Source: Rhodospirillales bacterium BBD 1991-14 (GTDB taxonomy: Bacteria; Pseudomonadota; Alphaproteobacteria; Kiloniellales; Kiloniellaceae). From it: a DNA stretch of 64,000 nucleotides. Made by a program: the position numbers and the translations under genes. The notes under the pieces were generated by a model. That model saw nothing but the letters and a program-made list of their open reading frames with translations. It was not told the DNA's origin and searched no databases. The stretch covers positions 716,314-780,313 of the forward strand of contig LYSY01000003.1 of the NCBI GenBank assembly GCA_001657395.1, read 5' to 3'. This document shows positions 1 through 9,033 of the stretch, in pieces; position 1 is the stretch's first letter, and each line of letters begins with the position of its first letter.

Positions 1-1
1 G

Positions 2-601
2 GCCCAGACTCTCACCCCCGCCGGCGGAACCGTGATCTTCGACGAGGCGATCCATGGCTTCACCTCGGCGCCGGACCTCTGGCGGGCGCTGCTGACCTTT
101 CCGCTGAATCTCGCCGCCCTCCAGATGCTGGCCGCCGTCGCCATTCTGGTCTGGGCGGCCGCCGGACGCTTCGGCGCGCCGAGGCCGACAGCGCAGCGGC
201 TCGAGGCGGGTAAGCGCGGCCTGATCGAGAATACGGCAAGCCTGTTCGAGTATGCCGGCGACCTGCCGGACATCCTGCGCCGCTACCACGACGCCTGCCT
301 GCGCGATCTGAGCCGCCATATGAACATTCCGCGCGACCTGGACCCACCGGGGCGGAGCCGCTGGCTGGACAGGATCGGTGAAGCGCGCGGCACAAACCTG
401 CGCTACAGCGAGGTCAACAGCGAGGCCGCCGCCTCGCAGCAGCAGTTGAACCCGCCGTTGCCACACTTTCTACGCGCCGCGCGGCGCCTTTACCGATGGA
501 AACAGGAGATGATTCATGGACATCGCGCCGATTCAGACGGTTTGCGCTCAGATCCGCGAGCAGGTCCGCAAAACCGTGGTCGGCCAGGACGCCGCGCTTG
601 A
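2..601 (+). CDS. DUF4350-type membrane protein, 5' truncated by the window
   Basis: The frame is open from base 2, so the start lies upstream. The visible part contains a DEAIHGF motif, a hydrophobic segment around bases 120-170 (one membrane span, [19 protein letters not shown]) and a basic, charged cytoplasmic tail. This arrangement and the position directly before moxR and a DUF58 gene match the DUF4350 protein that commonly opens MoxR/DUF58 clusters; its biochemical role is unknown. The frame runs 86 bases into moxR, so the last about 28 residues are coded by an overlap. That is unusually long, and a sequencing or real frameshift near 480-515 cannot be excluded. Confidence 0.6.
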   Translation, partial: AQTLTPAGGTVIFDEAIHGFTSAPDLWRALLTFPLNLAALQMLAAVAILVWAAAGRFGAPRPTAQRLEAGKRGLIENTASLFEYAGDLPDILRRYHDACLRDLSRHMNIPRDLDPPGRSRWLDRIGEARGTNLRYSEVNSEAAASQQQLNPPLPHFLRAARRLYRWKQEMIHGHRADSDGLRSDPRAGPQNRGRPGRRA

Positions 602-1472
602 CCTCATGATCGCCGCCCTTCTTTCCGAAGGGCATGTTCTGCTGGAAGGGGTGCCGGGCACGGCGAAAACCCTTCTGGCACAGTCCTTTTCCGCCGCCGT
701 CTCACTGAGCTTCGGCCGTATCCAGTTCACCCCCGACCTGATGCCGGGCGACGTCCTGGGCACCAATATCTTCAACTTTCAGACCAGCGGCTTCGTCCTG
801 ACCAAGGGTCCGATCTTCACCCAGATCCTGCTGGCCGACGAGATCAACCGGACACCGCCGAAAACCCAGGCCGCGTTGCTGCAGGCCATGCACGAGCGTG
901 CCGTCACCATCGATGGCGAGACCCATACCCTGGGCGACAACTTCATGGTCATCGCAACGCAGAACCCGATCGAACAGCAGGGCACCTATCCGCTGCCGGA
1001 AGCGCAGCTCGACCGCTTTCTCTTCAAGCACATTCTCGACTATCCGGCGCGCGACGAGGAACGCGCCATCGTGACCCGCCACGGACACCGCAGCGTGATG
1101 CCGGAGGTTGCCAGCTTCGGGCTGGAGCCGGTGGCGGACCCGGCGGCGCTTGCCGGTATGCGCGCGACCATTGCCGGGCTGCGGCTGTCGGACGACATCA
1201 TCGACTACATCGTCGACATCGTCCGGGCGACCCGCGAGCACGAGTCGCTGGAGTTCGGGGCCTCCCCGCGTTCGGCCAACATGATCGCCACCGCATCGCG
1301 GGCCTATGCCGCGATGAACGGGCGCGACTACGTGATCCCCGATGACGTGAAGTTCATCGCCCTGCCGGCCCTGCGTCACCGCATCGTCCTGGCCCCCGGC
1401 GCGGAGATCGAGGGTCTGCAGGCGGACGTTCTGACCCGGCAGGTCCTGGACCAGGTGCCGGCGCCCAGATGA
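516..1472 (+). CDS. MoxR family AAA+ ATPase
   Basis: This 318-residue cytoplasmic ATPase is a complete MoxR protein. It shows Walker A GVPGTAKT at residues 45-52, Walker B LLADEIN near 105-111 and the [20 protein letters not shown] block typical of the family, followed by the C-terminal lid domain. MoxR proteins act as chaperones that mature metal-dependent or VWA-domain partners. The start at 516 has AGGAG at 504-508. The stop overlaps the next start by four bases (ATGA), so it is translationally coupled to the DUF58 partner, the usual pairing. Confidence 0.93.
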   Translation: MDIAPIQTVCAQIREQVRKTVVGQDAALDLMIAALLSEGHVLLEGVPGTAKTLLAQSFSAAVSLSFGRIQFTPDLMPGDVLGTNIFNFQTSGFVLTKGPIFTQILLADEINRTPPKTQAALLQAMHERAVTIDGETHTLGDNFMVIATQNPIEQQGTYPLPEAQLDRFLFKHILDYPARDEERAIVTRHGHRSVMPEVASFGLEPVADPAALAGMRATIAGLRLSDDIIDYIVDIVRATREHESLEFGASPRSANMIATASRAYAAMNGRDYVIPDDVKFIALPALRHRIVLAPGAEIEGLQADVLTRQVLDQVPAPR

Positions 1473-2779
1473 TCCGCCCCACCTTCCGCGCCGTCGCAGT
1501 CTTTGCTGCGAGCATTCCGGTCGGCTTTGCCATCCTGCTGACGGACGAGACGCTTTGGCCCTTCACCATTGCGCTTCTGTTTCTCTGCGGCTTTGCGCTG
1601 CTGACCGACCTTCTGCTGATGCTCTCGCCGGCCCGGATGACGATCGATGCCAAGGCGCCGAAGGTTCTCTACATCGGCGAGGAGGATGTGCTGCTGGTTC
1701 GGATCGCGGCACGTTCTCAGCGTCGCACCGTTCTGGAAGCCGCCTGCGATCTCGGCGATCTTCTGGAACGCCCGCCGCGGCTGCGCGCCGCGCTGAACGC
1801 CGAGGGCGAGGCCCTGCTGCCCATCCCCTTGCGGCCGTTGCGCCGCGGCGTCGCCCAGGTCGAGCGGCTGTGGCTGCGCTGGCGCGGGCCCATGGGCCTG
1901 ATGAGCCGCGTCCACATCGTCCCGGTCGGGGAGCCGATCTCCGTGACGGCCAACATCCGCGCCGTGCGTCAGACCGCAGTCACCTTTTCCGACCCCAACG
2001 CCATGCACGGGGTCAAGCCGCAGCGCCAGCAGGGTGAGGGCTCGGAGTTCGAAGCGCTGCGCGACTACGTTCCGGGGCTCGATCACCGCTCGATCGACTG
2101 GAAACACTCGGCCCGGCACCGCAGCCTTGTCTGCAAGGAGTATCACAGCGAGCGAAACCACCAGATCATCCTGGCTTTCGATACCGGCTATCTGATGAAG
2201 GAGCCGCTCCAGGGAATCACCAAGCTGGATCTGGCGGTCAACGCCGGGCTGCAGCTCGGCTACGTCTCCCTGCGCGCCGGCGATCGCATCGGGGTCTTCG
2301 GTTTCGATTCGCGCGTGCGGCTCTTCAGCCGCCCGAGCGGCGGCGTCGGCACCTTCTGGCGCCTTCAGAAGGCGGCCGCCGAGCTGGACTACAGCGACGA
2401 CGAGACAAACTTCACCCTCGGCCTGTCCGAGCTTGCGGGCCGGCTGGACCGGCGCTCCCTGGTGGTGCTGCAGACCGAGTTCGTCGACACCATTACCGCA
2501 GAGCTGATGGTCGAGAACGTGCAACGCCTCGCGTCACGCCACCTGGTGCTCTTCGTCTGCCTGCAGGACCCCGGCCTGCTGGCCACCGTCGATGCGGAGC
2601 CCTTCACGGTGAATGCCATGTCGCAGTCGGTCATCGCCGACGAGTTTCTGCGGGAGCGGCGGCTGGTGATGGAGCGGCTGCGGCGCATGGGCGTGCTCTG
2701 CCTGGATGTGACCGCCGAGCAGATGGGGCCCGAGATCATCAACCGCTATCTCGAGATCAAGCGGCGGGAGCTGATCTGA
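1469..2779 (+). CDS. DUF58 domain protein (MoxR partner)
   Basis: The 436-residue product begins with two membrane segments (about residues 11-30 and 34-53), followed by a beta-rich domain. It carries the diagnostic DUF58 stretch at about 190-225 ([20 protein letters not shown], then K-HSARH-KEY) and a VWA-like C-terminal region. DUF58 proteins are the standard companions of MoxR ATPases in envelope or stress-related clusters; the molecular activity is not settled. It overlaps moxR by four bases and is followed 52 bases later by the SpoIIM-like gene. Confidence 0.9.
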   Translation: MIRPTFRAVAVFAASIPVGFAILLTDETLWPFTIALLFLCGFALLTDLLLMLSPARMTIDAKAPKVLYIGEEDVLLVRIAARSQRRTVLEAACDLGDLLERPPRLRAALNAEGEALLPIPLRPLRRGVAQVERLWLRWRGPMGLMSRVHIVPVGEPISVTANIRAVRQTAVTFSDPNAMHGVKPQRQQGEGSEFEALRDYVPGLDHRSIDWKHSARHRSLVCKEYHSERNHQIILAFDTGYLMKEPLQGITKLDLAVNAGLQLGYVSLRAGDRIGVFGFDSRVRLFSRPSGGVGTFWRLQKAAAELDYSDDETNFTLGLSELAGRLDRRSLVVLQTEFVDTITAELMVENVQRLASRHLVLFVCLQDPGLLATVDAEPFTVNAMSQSVIADEFLRERRLVMERLRRMGVLCLDVTAEQMGPEIINRYLEIKRRELI

Positions 2780-2831
2780 TGACAGCAGGGACCGCAGTCC
2801 TGCAGCAGCGCCTTCGGCAAGGAGGGATACC

Positions 2832-3860
2832 ATGTCCGCTCCCCTGAAGAGCTACGAGTTCCGCCGCGAACGCGAGGCGAGCTGGCGCGAACTCGAGACG
2901 CTGATCGCCAAGGCCGAAAAGAGCGGTCTGAAGTCGCTGCCGGCTGAACAGCTCCTGCGGCTGCCCAGCCTTTACCGGGCCGCGCTCTCGTCGCTGTCGG
3001 TCGCCCGCAGTATCTCGCTCGACCAGAACGTGGTCGGTTACCTGGAGAGCCTCTGTGCGCGCGCCTATTTTCAGGTCTATGGCTCGCGTGCCAGCTTCTT
3101 CGAAGCGGTCGGCGGCTTCTTCTCGCACAGCTTCCCTGCCGCCGTGCGCGCCGCCTTCTGGCCCATCGTGATTGCCGGTTTCTGGATGGTGCTGGGGTCC
3201 GCTGTCGGGTTCTTCCTTGTGCAGGCCTCCGGCGAGTGGTTCTACAGCTTCGTTCCCGGTGATCTGGCCAGCGGCCGCACGCCGGCCAGCTCCACAGAAA
3301 GCCTGCAGGGCGCGCTCTACGACGGGGCGGACACGGCCGAGCGGCTGTACACCTTCGCGACCTACCTCTTCACCCACAACTCCCGCGTCGCCCTTATGGC
3401 CTTCGCCCTGGGGTTTGCGCTTGGCGTGCCGACTATCCTGCTGATGTTCTACAACGGCCTGATCCTTGGCGCCTTTCTGGCGCTCTATGACGACCGGGGG
3501 CTGGTGTGGGAACTGGCAGCCTGGCTGTCGGTGCACGGCACCACGGAGTTGCTGGCCATCATCCTCTGTGGCGGGGGCGGGCTGGTGCTGGCCCGCGCCA
3601 TCGTCTTTCCGGACCAGCACAGCCGCCTGGACAGCCTGGCCCGGCGGGGCCGCGCCGCCGGCACCCTGGCGGTGGGCGCCGTGGTGATGCTGCTGGTCGC
3701 CGGCCTGCTGGAGGGCTTCGCCCGCCAACTGGTCACCGACGTCACGATGCGTTACGCGATCGGCGGCACCTTCCTGGTGTTCTGGATCACCTACTTCACG
3801 CTGGCCGGCCGCGGACGGCACGAGGGACGGCACGAGGGCGGTTATCATGGCGACGACTAG
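2832..3860 (+). CDS. SpoIIM/stage II sporulation protein M family membrane protein
   Basis: The 342-residue protein has a charged N-terminal cytoplasmic region of about 100 residues, then several hydrophobic segments (about 110-135, 175-215, 220-260, 275-300, 310-330). Its membrane part (HNSRVALMAFALGFALGVPT, then LILGAFLALY) is the SpoIIM/DUF95 signature. In non-sporulating bacteria this family travels with RDD, MoxR and DUF58 genes, as here; the function is unknown. AAGGAGGG at 2818-2825 gives a strong ribosome site. The 3' end carries a 12-base direct duplication coding HEGRHEGG, just where the next gene starts inside it. Confidence 0.85.
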   Translation: MSAPLKSYEFRREREASWRELETLIAKAEKSGLKSLPAEQLLRLPSLYRAALSSLSVARSISLDQNVVGYLESLCARAYFQVYGSRASFFEAVGGFFSHSFPAAVRAAFWPIVIAGFWMVLGSAVGFFLVQASGEWFYSFVPGDLASGRTPASSTESLQGALYDGADTAERLYTFATYLFTHNSRVALMAFALGFALGVPTILLMFYNGLILGAFLALYDDRGLVWELAAWLSVHGTTELLAIILCGGGGLVLARAIVFPDQHSRLDSLARRGRAAGTLAVGAVVMLLVAGLLEGFARQLVTDVTMRYAIGGTFLVFWITYFTLAGRGRHEGRHEGGYHGDD

Positions 3861-4854
3861 CACGGCACCGCCCGCCAGTTCCGGCGCCGCCCCGGATCCC
3901 AAGAACCCGGGTCCCAAGAAGAAGACGCCCAAGGGAAAGGCGCCCAATACGGCAGCCTCGCGCAGCGAACGGCGCATCGTCACGCCGGAAGGGGTGCCGC
4001 TGACCTTTCAGCTTGCCGAGCGCGGCGAGCGCGCTGCGGCGGTGCTGATCGACCTGGTGATCATGGCGGTCGCCATAACCCTTCTGGTGCTGGCGATCGT
4101 CTTCATCTTCAATGAGATCGGCATTACCGAGATCGCCGTTGCGGTGATCCTGCTGACGTTTTTCCTGATCAGGACCTTCTACTTCATCTACTTCGAACTG
4201 CGCTGGCAGGGTGCGACCCCGGGCAAGCGGGCGCTGGGCTTGCGCGTGATCGACCGCAAAGGCGGCTACCTGCGGCCGGACTCCGTCTTCGCCCGCAACA
4301 TCATGCGCGAGGTCGAACTCTTCCTGCCTGCGCTTCTGCTGCTCGCGGGGCCGGGGGGCGGCAGTGCCGGCTGGGTCCACCTGCTGACGCTCGGCTGGCT
4401 GGGGGTCTTCGTCCTGCTGCCGTTCTTCAACAAGGACCGCCTCAGGGCCGGCGACATCGTCGCCGGAACCTGGGTCGTGTCAGCGCCGAAAAACGTTCTT
4501 CTGACCGATGTCGCCGCCAAGGCCGAGACCCAGGCCGGCAGCCGTGAGGCGGCCGACCCGGAGTTCGCCTTCAGCCGCAGCCAGCTGGAGATCTACGGCA
4601 TTTACGAACTGCAGACCCTGGAAGAGGTGCTGCGCCAGAAGGGGCCGCAGACCGAGGAGACGCTGCGGGAGGTCACCAAACGCATTCAGCGCAAGATCGG
4701 CTGGACCGGCGTGGAGGAGCCGTCGCCGCGGCGTTTCCTCGAGGCCTTCTATGCTGCGCTGCGCGCGCACCTGGAATCGCGCATGCTGTTCGGCGAGCGG
4801 CGCGAGAGCCAGCATGACCGCAAGGCCCCGCCGGCGGGCGGCGGTGAAAGCTAG
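3847..4854 (+). CDS. RDD family membrane protein
   Basis: The 335-residue protein starts inside the end of the SpoIIM gene (14-base overlap). After a Pro/Lys-rich cytoplasmic leader of about 45 residues comes an RDD domain: ERAAAVLIDLVIMAVAI with the Arg and Asp of the family, a second span with a TPGKRALGLRVID loop, and a third span around residues 155-200. The last about 120 residues are soluble and not conserved in the family. RDD proteins are small membrane proteins implicated in ion or envelope homeostasis. It is the last gene of the MoxR operon. Confidence 0.85.
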   Translation: MATTSTAPPASSGAAPDPKNPGPKKKTPKGKAPNTAASRSERRIVTPEGVPLTFQLAERGERAAAVLIDLVIMAVAITLLVLAIVFIFNEIGITEIAVAVILLTFFLIRTFYFIYFELRWQGATPGKRALGLRVIDRKGGYLRPDSVFARNIMREVELFLPALLLLAGPGGGSAGWVHLLTLGWLGVFVLLPFFNKDRLRAGDIVAGTWVVSAPKNVLLTDVAAKAETQAGSREAADPEFAFSRSQLEIYGIYELQTLEEVLRQKGPQTEETLREVTKRIQRKIGWTGVEEPSPRRFLEAFYAALRAHLESRMLFGERRESQHDRKAPPAGGGES

Positions 4855-5046
4855 TCGAAGACGGACACCACCAGCCTGTCGAACAGGCCCTGGCCGACCC
4901 AGCACCTGGGGGGAGGCGCCGAGCAGGGCCCCGATTCCAAGCGACTCCCCCGGCACAGTGGCAGTCATTCCAGCCACCGGCCGGGACAGGTCGCCGGCAA
5001 AGCGCCCTGCCCGGCGTCCACTGCATCCCGGCTAGTCGAAGACGGC
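4852..5046. repeat. 14-bp direct repeat flanking the gap after the RDD gene
   Basis: CTAGTCGAAGACGG occurs at 4852-4865, across the RDD stop codon, and again at 5033-5046, where it encodes the C-terminal VFD and stop of the minus-strand membrane protein. Read on the minus strand, the first copy would also end in VSVFD-stop, but the frame behind it is closed after about 35 codons. It may be a relic of a further paralogue of the 5-9 kb membrane protein family or a chance recombination footprint. Confidence 0.4.
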
Positions 5047-5793
5047 CGCGATTTGGTCGGTGCTCACCCCTTCCTTGGCAATCCGAAGGTCGTGGTAAAG
5101 CACCGCCGCCGCAACCGCGCCGACGGCCGTCGTAAGGGCCGAAACGATGTAGTTCGCAATGACGCCAAAGGTCACCCCAAGACCGATTGCGGCAAGGATG
5201 TTCGTGACGAAGGAGACCACAAAGCCAATGACCGCAAAGATGACAACGAGCACCACCAAAACGCCGAGAACCCGCCAGCGATTCCCCTTCGTCAGCTCTA
5301 TGCTTCTTCTGAAGCTGTTGACGATACCCGGTCGCTCGACGACGTAGGCAGGGATGGTCACAGAAAGAACGACGATCAGGAAGATGCCGGGAACGATCAA
5401 AAGCACGAAGCCAATGAGCGTGGCCACAACGGTTGCAACGGCAATGACGACGAGCGGGAGAAGCGACGCCAGCCCCCGGGAGACAATCAGTCCCATACTG
5501 GCTGGCTGACCGCGCATTTGCGCCACCGTCCCATAGACCAAGGTTCCCATCAGCAAGTAGTAGAGAACCAGGTAGAGGCCGATGTAGATGAGAATCTGTA
5601 CACCGCCAATGCCAACGCCCACAGGACTTAACAGGGCAAAATTGAAAAACAGGTTCGGCAGAAGAAGAATAAGCGCCAGGACTCCGAAGGGTACAAGATT
5701 GGCGAAGAAGATGGCGAAGCTGCGCTTCACCACGGCGCCAATAGAAATGGCGAGGGCGGGATCGCCGCCACCGGCGGCTGTCGAATCACTCAT
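5032..5793 (-). CDS. Multi-pass membrane protein, paralogue A (glycerophosphodiester-phosphodiesterase membrane-domain-like)
   Basis: The 253-residue protein has about six hydrophobic segments and resembles the GdpP/YciC-like 'membrane domain of glycerophosphoryl diester phosphodiesterase' group, whose role is unclear. The region VNSFRRSIELTKGNRWRVLG is the conserved cytoplasmic motif of that group. I place the start at 5793 because GGGGGAT precedes it at a suitable distance; an in-frame upstream ATG at 5955 would add 54 non-hydrophobic residues with no homology in the paralogues. The C-terminus IAAVFD matches the ends of the two related genes at 7116-7934 and 8111-8875. Confidence 0.75.
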   Translation of the reverse strand: MSDSTAAGGGDPALAISIGAVVKRSFAIFFANLVPFGVLALILLLPNLFFNFALLSPVGVGIGGVQILIYIGLYLVLYYLLMGTLVYGTVAQMRGQPASMGLIVSRGLASLLPLVVIAVATVVATLIGFVLLIVPGIFLIVVLSVTIPAYVVERPGIVNSFRRSIELTKGNRWRVLGVLVVLVVIFAVIGFVVSFVTNILAAIGLGVTFGVIANYIVSALTTAVGAVAAAVLYHDLRIAKEGVSTDQIAAVFD

Positions 5794-5979
5794 GAAATGA
5801 ATCCCCCAAAAGACGTTGGTTGCTTTCAGATCACCAGCGGATTGCCTGCTTGTCCCCCCGGAACCCGCGCGCGAGACCGCCTCGGCGGCCGCATCAATTA
5901 TAGCGGGAGTGCAATCTCGGGTCGATCCCTCGGCGGCTGATCGACCGGGCACCATTAAGAGGTGCCGGGCCCAGCCGAC

Positions 5980-7041
5980 TCACCCGTCGAGCGACCCGGC
6001 GATGGCGGCGGCAAAGGCCCGGGTCCCGAGCGCTCCGCCAAGATCGGCAGTGCGGGTCTCGGGCCGCGCCAGGGTCTGGTCCACCACCCGGTCGATGGCC
6101 GCCGCCGCCTCGCCGAAGGCCGGCAGCCCGTGCCGGCGCGCCAGCCAGTCGAGCAGCATGGCGGCGGAGAGGATGAGCGAGGTGGGGTTGGCCCGGTCCT
6201 GCCCGGCGATGTCAGGCGCCGAGCCATGCTGGGCCTGGGCACAGCAGAGATCGTCGCCGGCGTTGACCGAGCCGGCAAGGCCGAGACCGCCGGAGAGCTC
6301 CGAGGCCAGGTCGGAGAGAATGTCGCCGTGGAAGTTGGTGGCGCAGACCACATCGAAGCGCTGCGGTTCGCGCACCAGCAGCGCGGCCATGGCATCGACG
6401 ATGACCTCGTCAAGCTCGATTGAGGGAAAGTCTGTGGCGACCGCTCTTACCGCCTCCAGGAAGAGCCCATCGGTGAGGCGAAAGGTGTTGGCCTTGTGGA
6501 TCGCGGTCACCTTGCCGCGCCGCTTGGCAGCCAGTTCGAAGGACCGGCGGGCAATGCGCTCGGAGGCGCGGCGGGTGACCTTGCGCAGCGAAAGGGCGAT
6601 GTCCGGATCGGGCATGAACTCGCCGTTGCCGGCATACATGTTGCGGTCGGGATAGAAGCCCTCGGTCGCCTCGCGCATGATCACGAGGTCGAAGTCGCCG
6701 GCTTTGTTGGGCAGGCCGGGCCGGGTGCGCGCCGGGCGCACGTTGGCGTAGAGATCGAGCTGGACCCGCACCACACCGGAGATATTGACGCCGCCCTCCG
6801 CCGCCGGGGGATAGTCGAGATGGGAGATGGGGCCAAGCAGGATGCCGTCACTGGCGCGGGCCCGCTCGAGAACGCCCTCCGGCAGGGTGGTGCCATGACG
6901 GGCCAGGGCTTTGAGGCCGATCTCCGCCTCCTCGAAAACCAGCCCCAACCCGAAGCATCGGTCGGCAGCCTCCAGCACCGTCAGAGTCGCCCGGGTGATC
7001 TCCTCGCCGATCCCATCGCCCGGCATAACCAGAATCTTCAC
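5980..7041 (-). CDS. Isocitrate/isopropylmalate dehydrogenase family protein
   Basis: The 353-residue protein belongs to the beta-decarboxylating dehydrogenase family: it has the MPGDGIGEE N-terminus, REATEGFY substrate-loop motif, the family core CATNFHGDILSDLASELSGG and AQHGSAPDIAGQDRANPTS near the C-terminus. NAD-dependent oxidative decarboxylation of a malate-type substrate is expected. The genuine leuB is usually beside leuCD, which are absent here, so tartrate, homoisocitrate or another malate analogue is possible. I use the GTG at 7041, preceded by GAGAGGGAG; an ATG 67 codons upstream lies in sequence without family similarity. It sits between two members of a membrane protein family. 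Confidence 0.85.
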   Translation of the reverse strand: MKILVMPGDGIGEEITRATLTVLEAADRCFGLGLVFEEAEIGLKALARHGTTLPEGVLERARASDGILLGPISHLDYPPAAEGGVNISGVVRVQLDLYANVRPARTRPGLPNKAGDFDLVIMREATEGFYPDRNMYAGNGEFMPDPDIALSLRKVTRRASERIARRSFELAAKRRGKVTAIHKANTFRLTDGLFLEAVRAVATDFPSIELDEVIVDAMAALLVREPQRFDVVCATNFHGDILSDLASELSGGLGLAGSVNAGDDLCCAQAQHGSAPDIAGQDRANPTSLILSAAMLLDWLARRHGLPAFGEAAAAIDRVVDQTLARPETRTADLGGALGTRAFAAAIAGSLDG

Positions 7042-7115
7042 CGCCGCTCCCTCTCCCCTGGTTTGTCCCCTGTCTTGCGATCGGCCCGCACTATAGGAGG
7101 CGGCGAGCGGCAGCC

Positions 7116-7934
7116 CTAGTTGAAAACCTCCGCGCTGGCACGCGGGTTCGGCCCTTCTTTCAACGCAACCAGAGTTTCGTGAATGACGGCGATCAGTGGC
7201 AGGAAGTAGACGGCAAACAGGGCACCGCCGACCAGGCGCCAATGCGGCGCAATGTCGAGACTTCTCAAGTCGAACGCAGATCTAAGGATGAAAACCGTCA
7301 CAAAAACGGCACCGAAGATCGGCAGGAAACTGAGCGCGAAGACCGCGACGATGCGCCAGCGCGATCCCTTGCTCAGCTCAGCGCTGTACTCGATGCAGTC
7401 TGCCATCCCGTAGTTCTCGACAGCCGCGCAGGGAATCACGACGCAGAAAACAACGCACAGGAAAAGCGCGAAAAGCCCGAGCGGGAGGGCGGCATAGGGG
7501 ATGACAGCGCTCAGGTAGTTGGCGGTAGCCAAAACAAGGGCGCAAATCAGGCTGACGCCCAGCACCGTCGGCAGGTGCCGCAGCACGCCGCCCAGCGCTG
7601 AAAACACCGCCCAGGCCGCGCCGCGCCGGTCACCGGCCAGGGTCTGCACGACCACCGCCAGGGCAATCCCGAAAAGAAAAGTCTCGGCCAGCGGGACGGC
7701 GAACTCCGTCTCCCATTCCGGGCGTCGCAGGAGGAAGCTGCGCATGCCCTCCGGAAAGGTCTGCCCCTGGGGCCAGACCTCCTGCAACCGCGGGCCGAGA
7801 TCTTCCCGCGGCAGGAAGCTGTGCAGGTACTTCGGCAGTCCCGGCAAAAGGCCTAACACGAAGAAAGCTACGACATGACGCAGGCCAAAGCCGAGCGCCC
7901 CGACGATCGAATTCGAGATTTCGAGCCGCCTCAT
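7116..7934 (-). CDS. Multi-pass membrane protein, paralogue B
   Basis: The 272-residue protein has about six predicted membrane segments. It aligns with the next gene at its N-terminus (GFGLRHVVAFFVLGLLP against IFGLRHFPAFYLLCLLT), around EYSAELSKGSRWRIVAVF, and at the end (SAEVFN against AAVFD). The shared N-terminus selects the ATG at 7934; upstream in-frame ATGs at 7970 and 8000 would add residues the paralogue lacks. No function is known. A large non-membrane loop at residues 30-70 separates the first two spans. Confidence 0.6.
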   Translation of the reverse strand: MRRLEISNSIVGALGFGLRHVVAFFVLGLLPGLPKYLHSFLPREDLGPRLQEVWPQGQTFPEGMRSFLLRRPEWETEFAVPLAETFLFGIALAVVVQTLAGDRRGAAWAVFSALGGVLRHLPTVLGVSLICALVLATANYLSAVIPYAALPLGLFALFLCVVFCVVIPCAAVENYGMADCIEYSAELSKGSRWRIVAVFALSFLPIFGAVFVTVFILRSAFDLRSLDIAPHWRLVGGALFAVYFLPLIAVIHETLVALKEGPNPRASAEVFN

Positions 7935-8110
7935 TCCTTGGCTGCTTCCGCCCCTCTGTCCATGAGCCATGCTGCGTGTTCCCGCCCGGTCCGGGACCAA
8001 TCAACCGGAAAATGAAAAATCAGCGCAATGGAACAACATAAGCGCTATCGATACAAGAACGAATTAGCAACATCTATGGCTTTCAGAGCTGGGCAAGTGC
8101 TCCAAAGCGC

Positions 8111-8875
8111 CTAGTCGAAAACCGCCGCGGTCTCCGCAAGCGCGACACCGCCGTCCGGTTCGGCCAGGGCGTTGTGGATCGCTACCGGAGTGGCATAGAG
8201 GAAGACATTCAGCGCGGCCATCCCCAGGAAAGCCCACTCCGCGGTCAATTGGCCGGTCCGGGCGTCGGGCTGCAGGATCACGAGCGCCAGAAAGCTCACG
8301 ACGACCAGGGGAATCGAGACCAAGACATAGAGCATCAGGATGCGCAGGCGCGATCCGGCCGTCAGCTCCGCGCTTTCCGCAAAGCATTCCAGGATGCCGG
8401 AGTCGCTGACGGCGGCGCAGGGCAGCAACACGGCGAAGACCAGCGCCAGAACGGCAATCAGCAGCGCAGGCACGATGATCGCGAGCGGCGCCAGGGCAAG
8501 TGCGAGATCGAACATCACCGAAAGCAGCATGGAGACCAGAGCCACGCAGCCGCCGACGCCGAGGATCATGGGCAGGTGCTCGAAAACGTCCCGAAAAGCC
8601 GGGATCACCGTCCAGCGCCCGCCGCCCTGATCGCGGATCAGCGTCCAGACCATCACCGCCGTCACCAGTCCGGCGAGGAGCACCTCCACCGCGGTCAGAA
8701 GATCGTCGCCCCAGGTTGCCGGGGTCACGAGCTGATCTTCGAGGCTCCGGCCGGAGAGGGCGCCATAGAGATAGCGCGGAACGCTGGTCAGCAGACACAG
8801 CAGGTAGAAGGCCGGGAAGTGCCGCAGGCCGAAGATGAAGGTCGTGGCCAGCGTCCCGAAGACGGCAAGTTTCAT
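8111..8875 (-). CDS. Multi-pass membrane protein, paralogue C
   Basis: The 254-residue protein has about six hydrophobic segments, with the family motif ESAELTAGSRLRILMLYV and a C-terminal ETAAVFD. It is closest to paralogue B and more distant from A. AAGGAG lies seven bases before the ATG. The 176-base gap to paralogue B is comparatively AT-rich (8005-8090) and probably holds that gene's promoter, so the three genes may be separate transcripts. The function is unknown. Confidence 0.65.
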   Translation of the reverse strand: MKLAVFGTLATTFIFGLRHFPAFYLLCLLTSVPRYLYGALSGRSLEDQLVTPATWGDDLLTAVEVLLAGLVTAVMVWTLIRDQGGGRWTVIPAFRDVFEHLPMILGVGGCVALVSMLLSVMFDLALALAPLAIIVPALLIAVLALVFAVLLPCAAVSDSGILECFAESAELTAGSRLRILMLYVLVSIPLVVVSFLALVILQPDARTGQLTAEWAFLGMAALNVFLYATPVAIHNALAEPDGGVALAETAAVFD

Positions 8876-9033
8876 TGCGGCTTCTCCTTCCCCACGCCGG
8901 CGCCGGGAGGGTCTGCCGCAACGGACCCGCCCTCCGGCTCAGCCGAATGGAGCCGGAGTCTGCGCCCGGAGGCGTTAACAAACCGCAATCAACGGTAGAT
9001 AAAACTTTCCCAGAATTCTCTTTTACTGACGCC

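Noticed and set aside
5980..7041. Authentic leuB
   Set aside because: No leuC/leuD or other leucine genes are near and substrate-loop residues differ (REATEGFY), so I keep the family-level name.
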